From Sphingomonas suaedae (GTDB taxonomy: Bacteria; Pseudomonadota; Alphaproteobacteria; Sphingomonadales; Sphingomonadaceae): a stretch of 64,000 nt of DNA. The DNA is taken from NCBI RefSeq assembly GCF_007833215.1, contig NZ_CP042239.1:3532001-3596000 (forward strand). The letters are read 5' to 3'. A model generated the notes under the pieces. That model was not told the DNA's origin, ran no database searches, and saw only the letters and a program-made list of their open reading frames with translations. The position numbers were made by a program, and so were the translations under genes. The stretch's first letter is position 1, and each line of letters opens with the position of its first letter. Of this stretch, positions 52,977-62,089 are shown piece by piece.

Positions 52977-54161
52977 ATGCTGCTTCCCCTCCTTGCCCTG
53001 ACCGCGTTCGAGGCCCCGCGCGACGAAAGCGAACGGCAGACGCATACCCATCGCGAGCTTCCTGCAAAGGAGGGTGGCGACGACAAGCCGTGGAATTTCG
53101 AAGTCGTCTACACCGCCGAGCTGATGGGCAATGCAGCGGGTGGAGTCGAACGCGGTGCACGCTATCTCGACAATCTCGACATCGTGTTCGACGCCGATCT
53201 GGAGCGGATGGTTGGATGGACCGGCGCGCAACTGTGGCTTTACGGCCTCTACAATAACGGCAATTCGATCAGCGACCTGGTCGGCGACGCGCAGGCGGTG
53301 AGCAATATCGAAACCGGAACGCGGGCGATTCGGTTGTACGAGGCATGGATCGACCAGAAATTCGGCGACGTCGCGTCGTTGCGTGTCGGCCTCTACGATC
53401 TGAATTCGGAATTCGACGCGCTCGATGCGTCGGGACTGTTTGTCAGCAGCCCGCACGGTATCGGCACCGATTTCGCGCAGAGCGGGCAGAACGGGCCGTC
53501 GATCTTTCCCTCCACCTCGCTCGCCGCGCGGGTGATGTTCGCCCCGGCGGAGGGCTGGGCGGTGCGCGCGGCGGTGCTCGACGGCGTGCCTGGCGATCCG
53601 AACCGGCCGGCGCGGACGGCGGTGAAACTGGGCAAGGGGGATGGCGCGCTGCTGGTGGGCGAGGTCGAAGCGCCGCTCGCCGGGGGCAAGCTGCTGCTCG
53701 GCCATTGGCGCTACACCGCGCCGTTCGAGCGTACCGATGGTGCGGGGACGGAGACCGGCAATGCCGGGACCTATATCCGCGCTGAACTGCCGCTGGCGAA
53801 GCGCGACGACGGCACGCTCGATGCCTTCATCCGCGCCGGGACCGCGAGCGCGCGCTTCAACATGTTCGATCGTTTCGCCAGCGCGGGGCTGACCTTCACC
53901 GGCTGGCTGCCGGGCCGCGAAGAGGATGCGTTCGGCGTCGCGATCGCCGCCGCCTTCACCGCCGAGCCTTATCGCCGCGCGACCGGCGCTGCGGGATCGG
54001 AAGTCGCGGTGGAACTCAGCTATCGCGCGCAGCTCAGCCCCTGGCTCGCGGTCCAGCCAAATGTCCATTATGTCCGCCGTCCCTCCGCCGATCCGGGCGT
54101 GGACGATGCGCTGGTACTCGGCGTGCGGACCGAGTGGAGCCTGCACGAACTGCTGAACTAG
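52977..54161 (+). CDS. OprB-like carbohydrate-selective porin
   Basis: 394 residues. Family features are WNFEVVYTAELMGNAAGG at the N-terminus, GLYNNGNSISDLVGDAQAVS with SNIETGTRAIRLYEAWI, the FGDVASLRVGLYDLNSEFD segment typical of OprB, SSPHGIGTDFAQSGQNGPSI, and a final strand LSPWLAVQPNVHYVRRPSAD. It forms an outer-membrane beta-barrel that probably lets sugars or another small solute through. The first residues are weak as a signal peptide, so the true start could lie slightly further upstream, near the end of the PepSY gene. It starts 37 bp after that gene. Confidence 0.85.
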   Translation: MLLPLLALTAFEAPRDESERQTHTHRELPAKEGGDDKPWNFEVVYTAELMGNAAGGVERGARYLDNLDIVFDADLERMVGWTGAQLWLYGLYNNGNSISDLVGDAQAVSNIETGTRAIRLYEAWIDQKFGDVASLRVGLYDLNSEFDALDASGLFVSSPHGIGTDFAQSGQNGPSIFPSTSLAARVMFAPAEGWAVRAAVLDGVPGDPNRPARTAVKLGKGDGALLVGEVEAPLAGGKLLLGHWRYTAPFERTDGAGTETGNAGTYIRAELPLAKRDDGTLDAFIRAGTASARFNMFDRFASAGLTFTGWLPGREEDAFGVAIAAAFTAEPYRRATGAAGSEVAVELSYRAQLSPWLAVQPNVHYVRRPSADPGVDDALVLGVRTEWSLHELLN

Positions 54162-54163
54162 GG

Positions 54164-54289
54164 CGCTTTCGGGCTGAGCTTCACCGCTCTGTTCCCCGGC
54201 GCAGGCCGGGGCCCAGAAACGCCAAACACGAGGCGGCATCCTGGCCCCGAAGCTGCTCGCAACTGGACCCCGGCCTACGCCGGGGAACG
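54164..54289. repeat. palindromic intergenic repeat, family 1, copy 2
   Basis: The same 126-bp element as 30673-30798 but in opposite orientation. Shared are the flank cgctttcgggctgag, the arm gttccccggcgcaggccg, the central cacgaggcggcatcctg and the closing arm cggcctacgccggggaac. It lies between the convergent porin and nagE-type genes. Confidence 0.85.
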
Positions 54290-54320
54290 ATTCAATTCGG
54301 CTCGTTCACGCAAACGCGCT

Positions 54321-56006
54321 TCAGCCGCGCAGGATGTGATAGATTCCCGCCATCGGCTGGACCATGCCGCGTGCGGTAGCGATGTTCAGCGCGGTCGCGT
54401 CAACCTGTTCGACCGACGCCACCTCGACCCGCATCCGGTCGTGCAGTGCGCGGATCGAACAAATGTTGCTCTCCCCGCCAAGCGCCGCCAGCACTGCGGG
54501 ATCGAGCGTGCCCGCGTCCGGTGCAGCGGCGGGCCTGGCCACTGACGGTGCGACTGGAACGGCGGGTTTGCCAAGCGCGCCGCGAATCTCCTCCGCGATC
54601 AGGTCGGCGAGCGGACCCATCACCACCTGCGCCGCATTGGCCGAGGGTCGAATAATGCCACGCGCACCGAGCGCAGCCAGCGCCGCATCGTCGATCGCGC
54701 CCTGATCGACGACGATCAGCCGAAGCCGGGTCGTACAGGCGTCCACGCTGGTAAGATTCGCCGCGCCGCCCAATGCCGCGACAAATGCGCTTCCGCGCTC
54801 GCTCTGGTCGATCGTCGTCGCGGCCCCGGCGCCCGCCTCCTTCTCCCGCCCCGGCGTCGCCAGGTCGAGCTTGCGGATGAAGAAGCGGAACAGTCCGTAA
54901 TAGAGTGCCGCATAGGCTATCCCGACCGGGATCAGCAGCAGCGGCCGGGTTGAGAGGTTGAAGTTCAGCACATAGTCGAACAGCCCTGCCGAGAAGCCGA
55001 AGCCCAGCTTGACGCCCAGCAGGTGCATCAGCGCCATCGCGATACCGGTCAGCAGCGCGTGGATCGCGTAGAGCAGCGGCGCGAGAAACATGAAGGTGAA
55101 CTCGATCGGCTCGGTCACCCCGGTCAGGAAGCTGGTAAAGGCCAGGGAAAAGAGCATTCCCCCCACCGCCTTGCGCCGCTCGGGCCGCGCTTCGTGGTAC
55201 ATGGCAAGACATGCGGCGGGCAGGCCGAACATCATCACCGGGAAAAATCCCGACATGAACGCGCCCGCGCCGGGATCGCCCGCGAAGAAGCGGCGCAGGT
55301 CGCCGGTCACGCCGCCATAATCGCCGATCACGAACCAGGCCACATTGTTGATGATGTGGTGGAGGCCGGTGACGATCAGCAACCGGTTGAGCACGCCATA
55401 GGCGAACAGCCCGATCTCCCCCGATCCGACCACCGCTCGGCTCGCCACGTCGAGCGCGCTGCTGATATGCGCATAGCCATAGCCGATCGCCGCCGCGAGC
55501 AGCAGCCCGGCAAGGCCTGAGGCGATCGGAACGAACCGCCGCCCGCCAAAGAATGCGAGATATTCCGGCAACGCGATCGTCGCGAAGCGGTTGTAGAACT
55601 TGCCCCCGATCAGGCCGGAGAGGATGCCGATCGGCACCTCGAGCCGGTCGATCTGCCCGGTCGCCCATGCCTTGGCCGCGAGTGCGGCTGCGGCTTCGGG
55701 AAGTCCCGCGCCGATATCGGCGGGAGCGATCATGAAGGTCTGCGCGCCGGTCGTCGTGGTGAGGTAGCAGGTCACCCCCGCCAGCGCCGCCGCGCCATTG
55801 CCGTCGCGGGCAAAGCCCACCGCCACGCCGATCGCGAACAGGATGCCGAGATTGTCGAAAATCGCCGCACCCGCCGCCGAGACGAAGGCGATGTCCAGCA
55901 GGTCGGGTTGGCCGATGCGCAGCAACAGGCCGGCGATCGGCAGCACCGCGATCGGCAGCATCAGCGCGCGGCCCAGGGGCTGGAGCGCTTCGAACAGCTT
56001 CTTCAT
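54321..56006 (-). CDS. nagE: PTS N-acetylglucosamine-type EIICB permease with second, degenerate EIIB
   Basis: 561 residues. The membrane EIIC domain (about 1-370) has the glucose/GlcNAc-family opening MKKLFEALQPLGRALMLPIA, LGILFAIGVAVGFA, GLHHIINNVAWF and LTGVTEPIEFTFMFLAPLLY. The first EIIB (about 400-470) carries the phospho-accepting cysteine C424 in SVDACTTRLRL. A second EIIB-like domain (about 495-561) reads SIRALHDRMRV at that position, with Leu521 instead of Cys. It should import and phosphorylate N-acetylglucosamine. The ATGA overlap with the EI fusion gene shows coupling. The gene ends the minus-strand operon; the convergent repeat follows. Confidence 0.92.
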   Translation of the reverse strand: MKKLFEALQPLGRALMLPIAVLPIAGLLLRIGQPDLLDIAFVSAAGAAIFDNLGILFAIGVAVGFARDGNGAAALAGVTCYLTTTTGAQTFMIAPADIGAGLPEAAAALAAKAWATGQIDRLEVPIGILSGLIGGKFYNRFATIALPEYLAFFGGRRFVPIASGLAGLLLAAAIGYGYAHISSALDVASRAVVGSGEIGLFAYGVLNRLLIVTGLHHIINNVAWFVIGDYGGVTGDLRRFFAGDPGAGAFMSGFFPVMMFGLPAACLAMYHEARPERRKAVGGMLFSLAFTSFLTGVTEPIEFTFMFLAPLLYAIHALLTGIAMALMHLLGVKLGFGFSAGLFDYVLNFNLSTRPLLLIPVGIAYAALYYGLFRFFIRKLDLATPGREKEAGAGAATTIDQSERGSAFVAALGGAANLTSVDACTTRLRLIVVDQGAIDDAALAALGARGIIRPSANAAQVVMGPLADLIAEEIRGALGKPAVPVAPSVARPAAAPDAGTLDPAVLAALGGESNICSIRALHDRMRVEVASVEQVDATALNIATARGMVQPMAGIYHILRG

Positions 56007-58495
56007 GCGCGGGTCTCCGCAAAGGCGCCGGCAAGCGCGCGAACTTCGGCGGCGGAGGTGCAGTTGAGCGCCGTCTCCGCATGGGCCTGCGCCTCCGCAA
56101 GGGTGACGGCGCGGACGATCGCCTTGGCCTCGGCGACGAAGCCGGGGACGGCGGACAATTCGCTCGCGCCCAGTCCCACCAGGATCGGCACCGCCAGCGG
56201 ATCGGAGGCAAGGCCGCCGCACACCCCGACCCAGCGCCCGGCAGCGGCTCCACGCCGGCACGTTTCCGCGATCATCCGCAGCACCGCCGGGTGCAGCGGG
56301 TCGACCTCGGGCGCGACCGCCGGATTACCACGGTCCATCGCCAGCACATATTGGGTCAGGTCGTTGGTGCCGATCGACAGGAAATCCGCCTCGGTGGCCA
56401 AGAGGTCGGCGGTGATCGCGGCGGCGGGCGTCTCGACCATCACGCCGATCTCGACCGGATCGCCGATGCCCAGCTCGCTGCGCAGCCGGTCGGCGATGGC
56501 GCGCACCGCGCGAATTTCGGCGACGCTGGCGACCATGGGCAGCATGATGCGGCACTGGCCGAAAGGCGCAACGCGCAGGATCGCGCGAATCTGGGTCTCG
56601 ATCAGCGCGGGATGCGCCAGCCCCACCCGGATGCCACGCAGCCCCAGCGCGGGATTCTCCTCCGCTGCGAAGGGGATATAGGCGGCGGGCTTGTCGCCTC
56701 CGACATCGAGCAGCCGGACGATGACCGGGCGGCCGGGCAGGGCTTCGGCGATACCCTGATAGGCGGCAAGCTGCTCTTCCTCCGACGGCGCGGCATCGCG
56801 GCCCAGGAACAGGAATTCGCTGCGCACCAGTCCCGATCCCTCGGCCCCCTGCCCGGCGGCGGCTGCCGCGTCCTCGACGCTGCCGACATTGGCGAACAAT
56901 TCGATCCGCACGCCATCGGCGGTGTGACAGGGGTCGGCGGCGGTGCTGCGGGCAAAGGCGCGGCGCGCCTCGCGCGCGGCGAGCCGGTCGACGAACGCCG
57001 CCTGCGCCCCGGCATCGGGTGCGATGTGCGCCAGGCCCCCTTCGGCGTCGAGCAGCAACGTCGCCCCGTCGGTCGCGGCGTCCAGCGCATCGCCCATCGC
57101 CACCAATGCGGGCAAGCCCATCCCCGCGCACAGGATCGCGACATGCGATGTCGGCCCGCCGCGGGCGAGGCACAGCCCCGCCGGACGCGATTCGGCAAGC
57201 GTCACCAGTTGCGAAGGGAGGAGATCGTCGGCGACCAGGATTGCTCCGGGCGGCGTCGCTTCGGCATCGGCAGGCGCGCCGGTCAGCGCCGCCAGCACCT
57301 GCCGCTCGATATCCACCAGATCATCGATCCGTTCGGCAAGATGGGCATTGCCGGTCCCGCGCAGCACATCGATCTGGTCATGCACCGCCCCACGCCACGC
57401 GAAGCCTGCGCTCGTACCCTCGGCAATCCGCGCCTCGGCGGCCGAGGCGAGGCCCGGATCGTCGAGCAGGGCAAGATGGGCCGACATCACCGCCGCTACC
57501 TGCGCACTGCCCGTAGCGGCGCGCGCGGCGATCCGCTCGCGCACCGCTGTTCGGGCGCTGGCGAGCGCCGTGCGTTCCACGTCGATTCCGGCGCCATCGC
57601 GTTGCACGGCAATCGCGGCGCGGTCGATCCGCACGACCGGCCCCATGGCGAGGCCAGGCGAGGCAATCACGCCGCCGATCTGGCCCGGCTCGAGCACCGT
57701 CTCGGCAAGCGGCGCTGCTGCGGGCCGGGGCACTGCGGCGCCTTCGCCCATGTCCGAACCCAGCAGCGCGACCATCGCGGCGAGCGCCGCCTCGGCATCG
57801 CCGCCGCGCGCTTCCACCGTCACGCTGTCGCCCAGCTTGGTGCCGAGCGCGAGCAGCGCCACCGGGCTGCGTGCGTCACCGCGCCGCTCCCCCAGCACCA
57901 GATGCACATCTGCCTCGAACCCGCGCGCGCAGGCGCCGATCCGGGCGGCGGGGCGGGCATGGATGCCGTGCGGCAGCGCCAGCGTCACCGATTGCGCGAT
58001 CACCGTGCCGTCGTCGGACCAGCGGCGCGCATCGGCAGCGACCGGGGTCAGCGCCATCAATTCCTCGCACGCCCCGATCGCGCGATCGACTGTGCGGTGC
58101 GCGATGGTGAAGGCTTCGGAATTGGTGACGATCACCGGGGTGATCAGACTGGCGGAGGCAAGTCCCACCGCATCCAGGTCGAACCGGATCAGCGGATCGC
58201 CGCGCGACACGCGGTCGCCCGCCTTGACCAGCGGGGTAAAGCCCCGGCCTTTCAGCGCCACCGTCTCCAGCCCGATATGGATCAGGATCTCCGCACCCTC
58301 GGCGCTGCGCAGCGACACGGCATGGGCGGAGTCGTGCAGCGTCACCACCTCCCCGTCGAACGGCGCGCAGACCGTGCCGTCGAGCGGATGGATGGCGACG
58401 CCGTCGCCCATCATGCGCTCTGCAAAGACCGGATCGGGAACCTGTTCGAGCGGGGCGGCCCAGCCCCGGAGCGGCGAAGTGACGATCAGCGCCAT
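56003..58495 (-). CDS. PTS EIIA-HPr-EI fusion protein
   Basis: 830 residues uniting the soluble part of the phosphotransferase chain. EIIA-Glc-like domain: about 1-150, active histidine H73 in ILIHIGLETVALKG. HPr: about 165-250, H179 in HGIHARPAA. Enzyme I: about 275-830, with ASPGLAMGPVVRID, phospho-histidine H451 in GGPTSHVAIL, GLVRSEFLFLGRD, SIGTNDLTQYVLAMDRGNP and VGVCGGLASDP. Phosphate passes from phosphoenolpyruvate through EI, HPr and EIIA to the EIIB of the adjacent permease. All active histidines are present. It starts 20 bp after nagA. Confidence 0.95.
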   Translation of the reverse strand: MALIVTSPLRGWAAPLEQVPDPVFAERMMGDGVAIHPLDGTVCAPFDGEVVTLHDSAHAVSLRSAEGAEILIHIGLETVALKGRGFTPLVKAGDRVSRGDPLIRFDLDAVGLASASLITPVIVTNSEAFTIAHRTVDRAIGACEELMALTPVAADARRWSDDGTVIAQSVTLALPHGIHARPAARIGACARGFEADVHLVLGERRGDARSPVALLALGTKLGDSVTVEARGGDAEAALAAMVALLGSDMGEGAAVPRPAAAPLAETVLEPGQIGGVIASPGLAMGPVVRIDRAAIAVQRDGAGIDVERTALASARTAVRERIAARAATGSAQVAAVMSAHLALLDDPGLASAAEARIAEGTSAGFAWRGAVHDQIDVLRGTGNAHLAERIDDLVDIERQVLAALTGAPADAEATPPGAILVADDLLPSQLVTLAESRPAGLCLARGGPTSHVAILCAGMGLPALVAMGDALDAATDGATLLLDAEGGLAHIAPDAGAQAAFVDRLAAREARRAFARSTAADPCHTADGVRIELFANVGSVEDAAAAAGQGAEGSGLVRSEFLFLGRDAAPSEEEQLAAYQGIAEALPGRPVIVRLLDVGGDKPAAYIPFAAEENPALGLRGIRVGLAHPALIETQIRAILRVAPFGQCRIMLPMVASVAEIRAVRAIADRLRSELGIGDPVEIGVMVETPAAAITADLLATEADFLSIGTNDLTQYVLAMDRGNPAVAPEVDPLHPAVLRMIAETCRRGAAAGRWVGVCGGLASDPLAVPILVGLGASELSAVPGFVAEAKAIVRAVTLAEAQAHAETALNCTSAAEVRALAGAFAETRA

Positions 58496-58515
58496 CGTGT
58501 CGCCGTTCCTTTCTG

Positions 58516-59682
58516 TCAGTGGGCCGCGCGCGCGGGCGCGAGGATGGGCTGGTCGATCGGCTCTCCCCCGATCCAGGTGCGGCGCGGGCGCAATTCGGCA
58601 TCAAGCCACACCCAGTCGGCACGGAGGCCCGGGGCGAGCGCGCCGCGATCGGACGCAAGCGACAGGAAGTGCGCGGGCGTGGTGCTCGCCATCACCGCGG
58701 CGTCGGAAACGGACAGGCCGGTCACCTCCACCGTGTTGCGCAGCGCCGAGGCCATGTCGAGGTGGGTGCCCGCCAGCGTGCCGTCGGTGAACACGCAGAC
58801 GCCATTGCGTACCAGGATCTTCTTCCCCTGAAGCATGAATTCGGTGGCCTCGGTGCCGACGGTCGGCATCGCGTCGGTCACCAGCATCAGCCGCTCGATT
58901 CCCTTGGCCTTCACTGCGATGCGGACGGCGGCGGGGTGGAGATGTGCGTCGTCGACGATCAGTCCGCACCAGATATCCGAATCGAGCGCCGCACCGACCA
59001 TGCCGGGCGCGCGATGGTGCAATGGCGACATGGCGTTGAACAAATGGGTGACGCCGGTCAGCCCTGCGACGATGGCGCGCTTCGCCTCGTCATAGCTGGC
59101 ATCGGTATGCCCGGCGCTAACGATCACGCCGTGGCGCGTCAGCGTCCGGATATCCTCCGCGTCGCATTGTTCGGGTGCCAGCGTCAGCATCACCCGGCCG
59201 CGGCGCGGCGCGATCAGCAGGTTCAGCGTGTCCGCGTCGAGGCGGCGGATGCGGTGCGCTTCATGGATGCCGCGCTTGACCTCGTTGATGAACGGCCCCT
59301 CGACATGGATGCCGACCACGCCCGGTTCGCCGCGTTGGATCGCGCTGTCGACCGCATCCAGCGCGGCGGCGATCTGGGTCGGGGTGTCGCTGATGAGCGT
59401 GGGGAGGAACGCGGTGGTGCCGAACTTCGCATGTGCCGCACCGATCGCGGCAATGGCGTCGGGATGGGCATGATCGTTGAACAACACCCCGCCGCCGCCA
59501 TTGACCTGGCTGTCGATAAAGCCGGGCAACAGCCACCCGCCGTCCAGGTCGATCGCTTCGTCCGCGCGTCCGGTGCCCGCCGGGTCGACCACGACGATGC
59601 GGCCACGCGAGACCGTAATATCGGCGCCGTCCAGCACCCGTGCAGGGGTCGCGATGCGCCCGTTGGAAATGCGGACGATCAT
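58516..59682 (-). CDS. nagA: N-acetylglucosamine-6-phosphate deacetylase
   Basis: 388 residues. Typical features are LPGFIDSQVNGGGGVLFND, FGTTAFLPTLISDTP, the metal glutamate in GIHVEGPFINEVKRG, AGHTDASYDEA, HLFNAMSPLHHR, and the catalytic aspartate in LVTDAMPTVGT. It removes acetate from N-acetylglucosamine-6-phosphate in the cytoplasm. The start at 59682 overlaps the SIS gene stop (ATGA), and GGAG-like purines lie upstream. It is the second gene of the minus-strand nag operon. Confidence 0.95.
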   Translation of the reverse strand: MIVRISNGRIATPARVLDGADITVSRGRIVVVDPAGTGRADEAIDLDGGWLLPGFIDSQVNGGGGVLFNDHAHPDAIAAIGAAHAKFGTTAFLPTLISDTPTQIAAALDAVDSAIQRGEPGVVGIHVEGPFINEVKRGIHEAHRIRRLDADTLNLLIAPRRGRVMLTLAPEQCDAEDIRTLTRHGVIVSAGHTDASYDEAKRAIVAGLTGVTHLFNAMSPLHHRAPGMVGAALDSDIWCGLIVDDAHLHPAAVRIAVKAKGIERLMLVTDAMPTVGTEATEFMLQGKKILVRNGVCVFTDGTLAGTHLDMASALRNTVEVTGLSVSDAAVMASTTPAHFLSLASDRGALAPGLRADWVWLDAELRPRRTWIGGEPIDQPILAPARAAH

Positions 59683-60722
59683 AGAGTCTCGGTAACCTTG
59701 TTGAGATGGGGCGGCGAATCGGGATCGCATCCGCGCGCCAGCGAAAGTGCATTGGCCATCTTGTAGAAGCTCTGGACCAGCAGGATCGGCTCGATCGCCG
59801 GATGCGCGGCAAGCGCGGGCAGCTCCGCCTCGTCCGCGACTGGATCGGCGAGCAGAACCTGTGCGCCGCGCGCACGGAACACGTCGGCGGTCTCGCGCAC
59901 GCTCGCGCCAGCCCGGTCGCTTCCCCCCAGCGCCAGCACGTGGAAATCGCGCCCGACGATCGCCATCGGACCATGCCGCACTTCTGCCGCGCTGAAGCTC
60001 TCAGCATGAAGCGCACAGGTTTCCTTGAACTTGAGCGCCGCCTCCTGGGCGATGCCATAGCCATAGCCGCGTCCGAGCACGAACAGGTTGTCGGCCTCAG
60101 AAAGCGCGGCGACGCCCGCCGACCAGTCGAGCGCCCAAGCCGAACGCAGCCGATCGGGCAGCGCATCAACGGCATCGCGCAGGTCAGTATCTCCCGACCA
60201 GACCGCGGTCAGTGCGGCGATGGCGGCGAGCGAGCAGATATAGGATTTGGTCGCGGCGACCGATCGCTCCACCCCTGCGGACAAAGCAATCACTTCATCG
60301 GCAAGGTCACGCAACGGCGCGTCCCCGGCATTGACCAGCGCGACGACATAGGCGCCCGCGCGCTTGTGGAGCGCGATGGTGGCGAGCAGATCGGGGCTCT
60401 TGCCCGATTGCGAGATCGCGATGACCAGCCGGTTGCCCGGAACGACCGGCGCGTCGAACAATGTGGCGACGGACAGCGCCGCAGACGCGACCGGAATGCC
60501 GACCTGGGTCTCGATCAGATATTTGGCATAGGTGGCCGCATGATCGGACGAGCCGCGCGCGCAGGTGACGACCGTGGTGGGCGGGGCATCACGCAGCCGG
60601 GCGGCGATCCGGGCGAAGCCATCGGCATTCGCCGCCAGCATCCGGGCGACCGCATCGGCGCTTTCGCCCGCCTCGCTCTCCATCAGGGTCATGCCGCCGG
60701 CCAATGCCGATCCCGCTGCCAT
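59679..60722 (-). CDS. SIS-domain glucosamine-6-phosphate deaminase, NagB-II type
   Basis: 347 residues with two SIS domains: CARGSSDHAATYAKYLIET and ISQSGKSPDLLATI in the first, LGRGYGYGIAQEAALKFKET then AESFSAAEVRHGPMAI in the second, and the C-terminal KVTETL. This is the GlmS-isomerase-like NagB-II/AgaS family, which turns glucosamine-6-phosphate into fructose-6-phosphate and ammonia and replaces classical NagB in many alpha- and gammaproteobacteria. It is the first gene of the operon. ATG 60722 was preferred to the TTG at 60731. Confidence 0.9.
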   Translation of the reverse strand: MAAGSALAGGMTLMESEAGESADAVARMLAANADGFARIAARLRDAPPTTVVTCARGSSDHAATYAKYLIETQVGIPVASAALSVATLFDAPVVPGNRLVIAISQSGKSPDLLATIALHKRAGAYVVALVNAGDAPLRDLADEVIALSAGVERSVAATKSYICSLAAIAALTAVWSGDTDLRDAVDALPDRLRSAWALDWSAGVAALSEADNLFVLGRGYGYGIAQEAALKFKETCALHAESFSAAEVRHGPMAIVGRDFHVLALGGSDRAGASVRETADVFRARGAQVLLADPVADEAELPALAAHPAIEPILLVQSFYKMANALSLARGCDPDSPPHLNKVTETL

Positions 60723-60770
60723 GTCGCTCAATCACCCCTTGATCCGGCCATGGCGGCGAGGGCCATGCGG

Positions 60771-60807
60771 TATAGTGGTACTATATAGGTTATATTGGTC
60801 CTAACAA
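60771..60807. promoter_or_regulatory. candidate nag operator region
   Basis: A 15-bp palindrome (tatagt ggt actata, 60771-60785) is followed by ATTGGTCCTAACAA (60794-60807), close to half of the DasR/NagR operator ATTGGTCTAGACCAAT. A similar 14-mer lies at 62023. It sits just upstream of the nag operon start and of the nagX stop. Confidence 0.4.
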
Positions 60808-60824
60808 GATGCTTTTGCATCGCA

Positions 60825-61907
60825 TCAGATTTTGACGAACCAGCGCTTGCGCCGCAGCCACTCCATGGCGCCCCAGATCAGCAGCATATAGAGCGCAACG
60901 GGAATGAGCGAGGCCAGCGGATCGCCCATCGTGGCGCGGCCCGCATGGAAGGGGACGAGCAGCAGGTCCCAGGTCACCACGCTCGCGGTCAGCTGGTGCA
61001 GCGTATAGGCGGCGATGGCGTTGGCGCCGAACGCGATCATCGCGGTGGCGGCGATACCGGGCGCGCGGTCTTCGCGGTCGAGCAGGGGATGCAGCAGCGT
61101 GAGCGCAAGCACGGTGATCCCCGCAGTGACCAGCACGAAGCTGCTCGACCAGATATCCTTGACGATCGGGAAGGCGAAGCTCCAGGCAAGGCCGAGCGCG
61201 AGCATCGCGCCACCGACGATCGCCAGGCTGCGCGTCTGCCGCCCTTCGCCCCGGGCCAGCATCTCGCCGATTGCGACCCCGATCAGGCCCTGGGCAATGG
61301 CGGGCAGGGTGCCGAGAATCCCCTCCGGGTCATAGCCTTCCGGCCCCTTCACATAGAGATGGTCGCCCAGCAGCACGCGATCGACCGAGGCGACGAAATT
61401 ATGCCCGCGCTGCCAGAGGTCGTTGGGCAATCCGTCGAGCGCCGGGATCAGGGTGAGCGGCCAATAGCCGATCAGCAGCACCGCGATCATCGCCAGCCTC
61501 ACCCGCGGCCCCGCGGCGAGGAACAGCAGCGCGCAGGCGCCATAGACCAGCCCGATTCGCTGGAGCACGCCGAAGATGCGGAAGTCGCCGCTCGCAAACT
61601 GCGCCGCCCAATAAAGGTTGGACAGAATGAGGCCGAGCAGAACCAGCCGCCCGGTCCGTGCGAGGATTCGCCCTTGCTGGGGATTGTCCGGGCCATGGCT
61701 ACGCAGCGAAAAGGGAATCGCGATCCCGACCATCGTCAGGAATCCGGGAAAGACCAGATCGGCAAGCGTCAGCCCTTCCCAGCTTTTGTGGAGCAGGATC
61801 GGCGCGACTTCGGCCTGCGCGCCCCATTTCATCGCCGCTGCCGAATTGACCAGAATCATCCCGGCGACCGTCAGACCGCGCAACACATCGAGTGAAATCA
61901 GGCGCAT
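60825..61907 (-). CDS. nagX: NagX-like membrane protein (DUF5009 / acyltransferase-like)
   Basis: 360 residues with about ten hydrophobic helices. The N-terminus RLISLDVLRGLTVAGMILVN is typical of the HGSNAT/DUF5009 family, which includes the lysosomal glucosaminide N-acetyltransferase and bacterial NagX. Other family regions are LVFPGFLTMVGIAIPFSL, VLQRIGLVYGACALLFLA and DPEGILGTLPAIAQGLIGVA. NagX proteins sit in GlcNAc loci and are thought to transport or modify the sugar at the inner membrane. ATG 61907 has GGGGGAA upstream. It lies between the nag operon and the divergent TonB receptor. Confidence 0.87.
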   Translation of the reverse strand: MRLISLDVLRGLTVAGMILVNSAAAMKWGAQAEVAPILLHKSWEGLTLADLVFPGFLTMVGIAIPFSLRSHGPDNPQQGRILARTGRLVLLGLILSNLYWAAQFASGDFRIFGVLQRIGLVYGACALLFLAAGPRVRLAMIAVLLIGYWPLTLIPALDGLPNDLWQRGHNFVASVDRVLLGDHLYVKGPEGYDPEGILGTLPAIAQGLIGVAIGEMLARGEGRQTRSLAIVGGAMLALGLAWSFAFPIVKDIWSSSFVLVTAGITVLALTLLHPLLDREDRAPGIAATAMIAFGANAIAAYTLHQLTASVVTWDLLLVPFHAGRATMGDPLASLIPVALYMLLIWGAMEWLRRKRWFVKI

Positions 61908-61999
61908 CGCACATTCCCCCTTGCCGACAGCTCGTCCCCAGCGAACGATTCCTGCGCTGCCATCATTTTGCAATAGACAGCATCTCAGATTTGTAGTCT

Positions 62000-62036
62000 A
62001 TTGGTAATAGCCCAATGGCGTAATTGGTCTCATCAA
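62000..62036. promoter_or_regulatory. candidate nag operators in the nagX/TonB-receptor divergent region
   Basis: ATTGGTAATAGCCCA (62000-62014) and ATTGGTCTCATCAA (62023-62036) resemble the element at 60794-60807; together they suggest ATTGGTC[CT][CT]A[AT]CAA. Likely bound by a GntR-type (DasR/NagR-like) regulator, which is not encoded in the window. Confidence 0.4.
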
Positions 62037-62089
62037 CGGTCGGTAGGGAGCGGACCGGGGGCCAGCAAAAAGATGGGGAGATCGGGCAT

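Noticed and set aside
54321..56261. Longer nagE reading starting at 56261
   Set aside because: The extra 85 codons lie inside the EI gene and lack protein-like character; the MKKLF start with the ATGA overlap fits the family.
56081..58831. 916-codon plus-strand frame
   Set aside because: Antisense to the PTS fusion gene; its composition is Arg/Gly/His-rich without domain signatures.
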